This document shows, piece by piece, positions 57,954 through 64,000 of a DNA stretch of 64,000 nt. The notes beneath the pieces were generated by a model. That model was not told where the DNA came from. It was given only the letters and a program-made list of their open reading frames with translations, and did no database searches. The stretch covers positions 62,001 to 126,000 of the forward strand of contig CAWBKY010000005.1 in assembly GCA_963789555.1 (NCBI GenBank). Direction: 5' to 3'. Source of the stretch: JACXTP01 sp963789555. GTDB taxonomy: Archaea; Thermoplasmatota; Thermoplasmata; Methanomassiliicoccales; UBA472. The translations under genes were made by a program, and so were the position numbers. Position 1 is the first letter of the stretch, and each line of letters begins with the position of its first letter.

Positions 57954-58313
57954 TCATCTGGTGGCGCATTCCACGGCGTTGCCGGCATCGGTGTCGAACT
58001 TAAGGTCGAACGAGCTCTTGGCGCCGTCCTTGTACTCGGCGGTCATAGAAATGTGTGCTTCGTTCAGGGTCATCTGGATCCTTTCGATGTTGGATGTGTA
58101 GAGCCTCTTCCTGGCGGCGGTATCGACGCTCTTGATGAGGCCCAGCTCCTCAAGCTCCCGTATACGACGGTAGGCCTTGACCTGGGGGATTTTCAGATCT
58201 CCACAAATGTCCTTGACGCACCTGGGGTTATGATAGGTGTAGGCGAGGATCTTGCACGAGTCCTCGTCGAGGGCTAGCTGTGCCAGTTCGAAACTAGCCG
58301 ATTTTCTCTCCAT
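57954..58313 (-). CDS. Winged-helix (ArsR-like) transcriptional regulator
   Basis: A 119-residue protein: DEDSCKILAYTYHNPRCVKDICGDLKIPQVKAYRRIRELEELGLIKS, a helix-turn-helix and wing, followed by a sheet-rich C-terminal domain (LNEAHISMTAEYKDGAKSSFDLKFDT). A minus-strand TATA box near 58340 sits about 26 bases from ATG 58313, so this start (leaderless) is better than the upstream ATG 58394. Target genes are unknown; the divergent giant gene is the closest candidate. Confidence 0.75.
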   Translation of the reverse strand: MERKSASFELAQLALDEDSCKILAYTYHNPRCVKDICGDLKIPQVKAYRRIRELEELGLIKSVDTAARKRLYTSNIERIQMTLNEAHISMTAEYKDGAKSSFDLKFDTDAGNAVECATR

Positions 58314-58394
58314 GATGAAGAAGACTTCCTCGAGGGTATTAAAGCGTTTTTTCCTAGTTCTCAACCCGTCACAGTCACAGCCATATGTTATCAA

Positions 58395-58533
58395 AATAAA
58401 TAATAATGATTTTATATTAAAATAATATTATATTATATTGTCCATATGTAATTTTCTTGATTTATATTTCAACAAATACTATTGTTCTTCTCCAATAAAT
58501 ATATAATGGTAAAGGGTACTAGAGAGAACTGTT
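58395..58533 (+). promoter_or_regulatory. A+T-rich promoter region of the giant surface protein gene
   Basis: This 139-base stretch is far more A+T-rich than its surroundings. The best TATA box is CCAATAAATATATAATGG (about 58491-58508), giving a start near 58525, just before ATG 58534. Repeated ATATTA/TAATAT tracts lie upstream (about 58400-58440). Confidence 0.5.
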
Positions 58534-61500
58534 ATGGTGATGGGCAAAAAGAGAACGAGCCTTATAGCCGTTATGGCCCTGGCTCTCACCGTGTCGATGC
58601 TGGCAACGGCCCTCCTCTCGATGGCCGCGGCCAATGCGCCCGAAACCGTCCACAGTAAGGAACTCTCCTATGATACTGGGTTCCGAACCACTGGCGTTGA
58701 TCTATATGACAACTTCTCCAGATCTTTTCCCGTCCCGGCGACGACCAAACAGATGGTCACGGGCGACCTGAACAACGATGGAAGAACGGATGTCGCTGTC
58801 ATCTATGAGAATAATGTCGGGATCTATTATCAGAAGGATGATGGAGGCTTTGAGTCCGTCCCTAGACTGATCACCTTCTCTAACCAGACCTTCACCTGCA
58901 TAGCATTGGGAGATATGGATGGTCTGGGCAGTTTGGACGTAGTCGTTTGTTACGAAGGGCCTTGGCCATCTCCGATAGGACGTCTTCAGATCTTCTCTCA
59001 GGAACAGAACTTCACACCATTGATTGCCCCTGAACTGACACGATACACTCCAAATGCAGTGGGTATTGGCGATTTTGATCTGGATGGTAATAACGATGTA
59101 ATGGTCCTATCCTCCAGCTCAACAGTCAATTATTTCAGTATATACCATAACGACCTAGGTTTTGTAAGTATAGTCAGTGATGAATTCGAATTGCAGGGAA
59201 TGCAGAAGGCAACGCTCTCCTGCATCGATAATTTCGATCAAAATGCAGGACCAGATGTGGCCATTGCGGACCCCATCACCGGAAACGTATCCATCTGGTT
59301 CAACAACAACACCGCCTCTGGATATAGCAAATCTAACTGGCATGAGGGGGGTCGCTACCAATTAGAAATGCCAGTCAGTATATCCTCAGCTAATGTTTCC
59401 TCGGGGAACCCCGCCTTACTTGTCGGTGATAACCGGTCTGCCTCCTCCAAAGTATGGATGTGGCAATTCAACCCCACATCAGGCAGGTTCGAAGAGATCA
59501 AGAAAATTGACTCGCCGAAGGGGATCGGGGGAGCGGTCGGCATTGACCTAGACCATTTGGGTGGGGTCGATATCGCGACAATCTCAAAAACCGGCGACAA
59601 TGTGACATATTATTATACACCGACAGGTGCGTTCAAAGGACCGAATGGGTTCTTCCCTGGCCTTGGCCTCCCCATACAATTGGTACCCGCTGATCTGAAC
59701 AATGATGGATGGGAGGACCTGATGGTGCTCTCGGTCTCGAGCGGGACCTCAAGGGCGATCACCATATATTATTCAGTACAGGGAAAATTGTCGAACGCAA
59801 ATGAGAATATCTTGGCCCGGGAGGGCATGGATTCATTGTTCGTTGGTAATTTCGACCGAACCGGGCAGATGATCGGTTACCTGAACCAAACCGAGAACCT
59901 TCTAAGATTCTATCTTCAAGGGACCTGGACTGAGATCGGTGTCAGTACTGGATGTAGGAGCGCTTATTCGGTCTCGCTATATGACCCCAATTACCAAGAC
60001 CTGGTGGTTTTGGACCCGATCACTGGGAGCATTCTAGTGTATGCCAATTCACCAGATTTCCTAAGCCAGACAACACCCACGGTCGTCCTTAGTACCTCGT
60101 TGGAGAATCCTCGCTCCATCGCCGTCGCGGACATGGACGCATCTGGGACCCAGGACCTAATCGTCGGAATGGAAGGCGGTTTCGTGGTTTACTTCAACTC
60201 TGGAACGTTCCCTGGGTTCTCTACCGACAATAATATGACTGTGGATCTGGCGGGGTCTGAGGCCATGCATATCGTCACGGGCGACTTCGATGTGGGCAAT
60301 GAGACCGGCCCGAGAACTATCGATGTGGCCTTGGTGAACGCCAGCTCGAATCAATTGGAGATCTACTTCCAGGGCGATGGTGGAATAGGCTTCGCATCTA
60401 GCCGTTCCTATACTATCCCCTTATCAGCCCGGTGAGATGGGCCGATGCCGGGGACATCACCTATGCCGGGGACATCAACCATATCGGGATGTGCGACATC
60501 CTGGTCGGGACTGCGGACGGCAACCTCATGGTATTCTTTCAGAACGAAGGGGTCGGATTCTCCGGTTCCAATAATATCGGGTACGCTTGTCCGGACGGAC
60601 TCAGCAACGCGGACCTCGGCGACCTGGACGATGATGGGGAGCTGGAGGTCATGGTGGCCGGTCCGATGTCGGAACCTTGAGGATGCTCGACCTTGATGGT
60701 TATAGTCTTCGAGACCATCACGATCCAGAACGGTGGAGCGGGGCATTACCTCCCTCTGATCGAGGATGTCAATGACGATGAACGGAATGGACATGGTCCT
60801 CGGCTCTTCAGGGTCGGTTTCCATATCGATCTACACCCAGAACGACCTTTTCCCAGTGGCCGACTTCTACCCAGTGGCCACCTCCACCGAGGGCAGCTTG
60901 GTTCAACTGGACGCGAGCCTTTCCTCCGATTCGGTATCGGACATATCCTCCCTTTCCTACCAATGGAGCGTACGTTACGGAGGGAGCGGCCCCTGGAGTT
61001 CCTGGCCTCGGGAAGGAGGTCGAACTGTTCGTTCGCCGATAGCGGGACCCACGGACTCTCTTTGAAGGTGACGGACCGGGGTGGCCTCAGCGCTTACAAG
61101 AACGGGACGGTGACAGTGCTCGACGCCTCCCCCACTGCCATGTTCGATGCATCCACCGACAGCATCGTGGAGGGCATGTCGATCACGTTTGTGGATCGAT
61201 CCAGCAGCCCGGCCGATGATCTGACTGAATTCATCTGGGACTTCGGGGATGGGACGGTGGAGAGCTATCCAATGAGCACCGATCCAACCCACAGGTACGT
61301 CTCCAATGGTTCATATCGGTTAGGCTCACGGTCATCGATGAGGACGGCTCGAATGATTCCTATGATATGCTGGTCCAGGTGTCCGATGGGTCGCCCTGGG
61401 CAGAGTTCGTTTCCAGCGCCGGGTCGGTGATGGAGAACGGCACTATCTGGTTCAACAGCACCTCCACTTCACCCAGCGATGCCTTGGCATCGCAGCAATG

Positions 61501-63251
61501 GAGAGTCAATGGACTGGTGATCGGCTCTGGTCCGAGCGTGAACTATCGGTTCCTTGCCAATGGCTCTTACGATGTTAACCTGACGGTGACCGACTCCGAT
61601 GGCAGCAAATCCTATGCCAACCAGACGATCACGGTCACGGACCAGGTTCCGCTGGTCGACTTCGATTATTCCCGAGCGAGCGACGACGAGGGCATCACCA
61701 TCACCTTCCATGACCTGAGCACCTCCTATGATCCAATAACCAAGCGGTTCTGGGACATGGGGGACGGCACGGTCCTGACCGGGGCGACAGTGCACCATAC
61801 CTACGTTCAACAGGGCGAATATATCGTCAAGTTGAGCGTTCTGGACTCAGATGGCAGCAATGTGTCCAAGTCCATCACGGTGAGCGTCCAGGACACGGAC
61901 CCAGAGGTGGGATCGATATATACTGGAGGCAGCGGCGGCACCAGCTTCGCCAAGCATACCAACGTCACGTTCACCGTGGAGGCGGTCCAGGGCTTCGACC
62001 CGCTCTCCTACCGCTGGCTGATAACCACCAGTGCTGGCACCATCTTCGAACAGACCACCAGCGTGCCAAGTTTCTATTATCGCTTTGATGAGGGTGGCTC
62101 CTACACCGTGAGGGTGTTCGTCAACGATACGGACGATAGCGTGGAGAGGAACATCCAGATCGATATCATCGACTCACCGCCAGTGGCGATATTCACCTAC
62201 GAGGTCTCGACCACCGAGGGCATGGTCTATTTCTCTGCCAACCAAAGCTACGACCCGGATGGGGACACCCCGAACCTGCAGTATCGGTGGGCCTTCGGGG
62301 ATGGCAGCAGTTGGACGGACTGGAACTCCACTTACCGGACGATCTACCACCAGTATTTCAACGAGGGCGTCTTCAATGTGTTCCTGCAAGTGAGCGACGG
62401 CAGCAACGCAGCGGTGCAGAACAGCACCACGGTCATATTGGACCGGACCCCGCCTGAGATCACATTCCTGGATCGGCCCACCTCCTCGAACGTGGGCGAG
62501 GCCATCGAGATCGTGGTCAGCGTCAGCGACGCCACCCCGTTGAAGAAGGTCAGTGCTCCTCTATACCTTGGACCAGGTGAACTGGATCGAGGTCCCCATG
62601 GTCCTGACCGGGCCGGGCAACTATACTGGCCAGATACCGGCCCAGGACCAGGATGTCGAGATCTACTACTCGGTCATGGCGGTCGACAGCAACGGGTATA
62701 ACCAGACCACCGTGCCCGTGCAACTGTTGGTGGAGCAGGACCTCACCATGACCTATCTCGTCATCGCATTGCTTGCCATCATCGGCGTGCTCTCGATGAT
62801 CGTCATCTACCTATGGCGCACCAGGCCGGTGGTTGACGAGGTCTTCCTCATCTACCACGATGGGAACCTGATCGCCCATCAGGCTCGCCGCCTGAAGCCA
62901 GGCATGGACGACCAGATCATGAGCAGCATGTTGGTGGCGATCCAAGGCTTCGTCACTGACTCGTTCAAGGACGAGAGCGTCACTGGCCTCAAGCGCATGG
63001 ACTTCGGCGAAAAGAAGCTCATGATCGAGAAGCGGGAGTTCTATTATCTGGCGGTCGTGCTCGTGGGGTCGAGGACGGGCAATGTCCCGGCCAAGCTGGA
63101 GAAGATAATGGATAGCATAGATGAGAACTACGGCATCGAGCTCATCGCCTGGGATGGGGACCTGGAAAAGATGCGGGGCATAAAGGACGAGACCCGGCCC
63201 CTCTTCGAGCGAGTGGGATTCTTCGAGAAGCGGAACAACGACAAAGAGTGA
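58534..63251 (+). CDS. Giant surface protein: FG-GAP propeller, PKD domains, membrane helix and cytoplasmic domain (frameshifted)
   Basis: About 1,560 residues. A signal peptide (IAVMALALTVSMLATALLSMAAA) is followed by FG-GAP/VCBS repeats with calcium-type loops (GDLNNDGRTDVAV, GDMDGLGSLDVVV, ADLNNDGWEDLMV). From about 60800 come four or five PKD domains (FIWDFGDGTVESY, FWDMGDGTVLTG, YRWAFGDGSSW), then a Ig-like segment, a membrane helix (YLVIALLAIIGVLSMIVIYLW) and a cytoplasmic domain (VDEVFLIYHDGNLIAHQARRL). Frame changes fall near 60430, 60680, 60760, 61015, 61320 and 62550. Its first half is visibly less GC-rich than neighbouring genes. A surface sensor or adhesin is likely. Confidence 0.8.
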
Positions 63252-63320
63252 TGCCTGCATCCGGCTATGGTCGATGCTCCGACCATCGCCTTTATTAGCC
63301 TTTGATGGTTCGCATCGGCA

Positions 63321-64000
63321 ATGTCGACGGCTTGGGAGCTGTTGCTGGTCCTTACCCTCTGCGGGGTCCTCAGCATCATCTCGTACCGGTTCGGGCTCCT
63401 TGATGCCAGCGGCAGCATGGCCTCGTTCGGAATGGGTGTGATCATAGGTGTCTTCGGCTCCTTGAGCTGGCTTGTGATGCTGATCGCTTTCGCCCTGGCC
63501 GGTTTCCTCGTCACCAGATATCGAGTTCGAGCAGAAGAGGGCCCGCGGCCTTCAGGAAGGGACCAAGGGGGAGAGGAATTACCTCAATGTGGTCGCGAAC
63601 GGTCTGGTGCCTGCCGCCATCGCGGTTGGCTCGTACGCCCTGGGTTACCAGGACGAACCGCTGGCCAGACTGGTCTACCTCTGCGCCATCGCCGAGGCGG
63701 CCTCGGACACCATCGCCAGCGAGCTGGGCGTGCTCAGTCCGAGGGTGAGGTTGATAACGACGTTCAGACCGGTGCCGCCGGGAACGAACGGAGGGGTGTC
63801 CGCCTATGGTACCGCCTGGGCCTTCCTTGGGGCGACTCTTGGCATCGCTGCTCGGGTGGGCCATACTCTTCCCTTTCCAATGGCCCGACATCACATTGGC
63901 GGTGCCGATCCTGACCGGGTTCTTGGGATGCAACGTGGACAGTCTGATAGGCGCCACCTGGGAGCGGGAAGGGAGGATATCCAAGCTCGGCAATAACATG
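63321..64000 (+). CDS. DUF92 (TMEM19-like) membrane protein, cut by window edge (frameshifted)
   Basis: The N-terminal helices (LLLVLTLCGVLSIISYRFGL; MGVIIGVFGSLSWLVMLIAF) and KGERNYLNVVANGLVPAAIAVGSYALG, EAASDTIASELGVLSPRVRLITTFRPVPPGTNGGVSAYG are hallmarks of DUF92. Relatives include plant VTE6 phytyl-phosphate kinase, so a CTP-dependent isoprenyl kinase role is possible. Frames change near 63525 and again near 63840-63870. The C-terminus lies outside the window. Confidence 0.82.

Noticed and set aside
58534..60435. A separate, complete FG-GAP gene ending at 60435
   Set aside because: The propeller repeats continue in the next frame (GDLDDDGELEVMVAGP near 60620), so the stop is most likely due to a frame error.
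1..64000. CRISPR array, insertion sequence or prophage
   Set aside because: No regularly spaced repeats, transposase, integrase, Cas or phage structural genes were seen. The only repeats are short regulatory motifs and TPR/PKD coding repeats.

Overview
This window is chromosomal DNA from a GC-rich euryarchaeon, most likely a member of Thermoplasmatota; a Methanomassiliicoccales-like methanogen or close relative is my best guess, not a proof. The archaeal markers are RNA polymerase subunit L, Trm5, DphB, TruD, ArcS, HerA/Mre11/Rad50, a Hef-type helicase, an ADP-forming acyl-CoA synthetase, a PyrB/PyrI pair, the CbiS fusion enzyme, TATA-box promoters with many leaderless starts, and a tRNA with a bulge-helix-bulge intron. 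No methanogenesis enzyme is present, so the lifestyle is inferred only from the heavy investment in corrinoids, cobalt and hydrogenase maturation.

Layout. 0-2.3 kb: the end of hypF and a divergent phosphoglycerate mutase-like gene. 2.3-11.2 kb: corrinoid salvage, with cobT on the plus strand converging on a minus-strand operon btuF-btuC-btuD-cobD-cbiB-cbiS-cobS-cobY whose genes mostly overlap at ATGA. 11.2-16.5 kb: a MEDS/PAS sensor, a dCTP deaminase/dUTPase family gene, trm5 and dphB (divergent with overlapping start codons), an unusual FtsZ-like gene and a small membrane protein. 16.5-24.7 kb: herA, an antiporter, a membrane protein, mre11, rad50 and a methyltransferase. 24.7-28.2 kb: parvulin, a BioD-like/DRTGG protein and ADP-forming acyl-CoA synthetase. 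28.2-35.5 kb: membrane protein, a structured spacer, OB-HD nuclease, metallopeptidase, DUF429, DHH protein and an amino-acid permease with stress-protein domains. 35.5-38.9 kb: a Fur-family regulator with the cobalt transporter cbiMNQO. 38.9-50.4 kb: FN3 protein, acetyltransferase, HesB-like protein, Hef-type helicase, DNA ligase, rpoL, truD, a giant TPR protein, a probable small gene and tRNA-Gly. 50.4-64 kb: arcS, a tusA/dsr sulfur-carrier operon with a divergent regulator, pyrBI, a roadblock protein, an AMP/dephospho-CoA kinase-like gene, two tandem small paralogs, a winged-helix regulator, a giant FG-GAP/PKD surface protein and the start of a DUF92 gene.

The clearest systems-level signal is regulatory. 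The same 17-bp palindrome TTGGAT-N5-ATCCAA sits at the predicted transcription start of both cobT and the btuF operon, and the fur-cbiMNQO promoter carries clustered TGGATG half-sites at the equivalent position. This points to one cobalt/corrinoid regulon, possibly controlled by the Fur-family protein encoded in the window.

A strong caution: roughly half of the genes are split by single-base frameshifts, some at G or C runs, including genes that should be essential (ligase, truD, mre11). The likely cause is uncorrected sequencing error, so I annotate each split gene as one CDS over its full extent and say where the frame changes. I found no CRISPR array, insertion sequence, integrase, rRNA or prophage gene.
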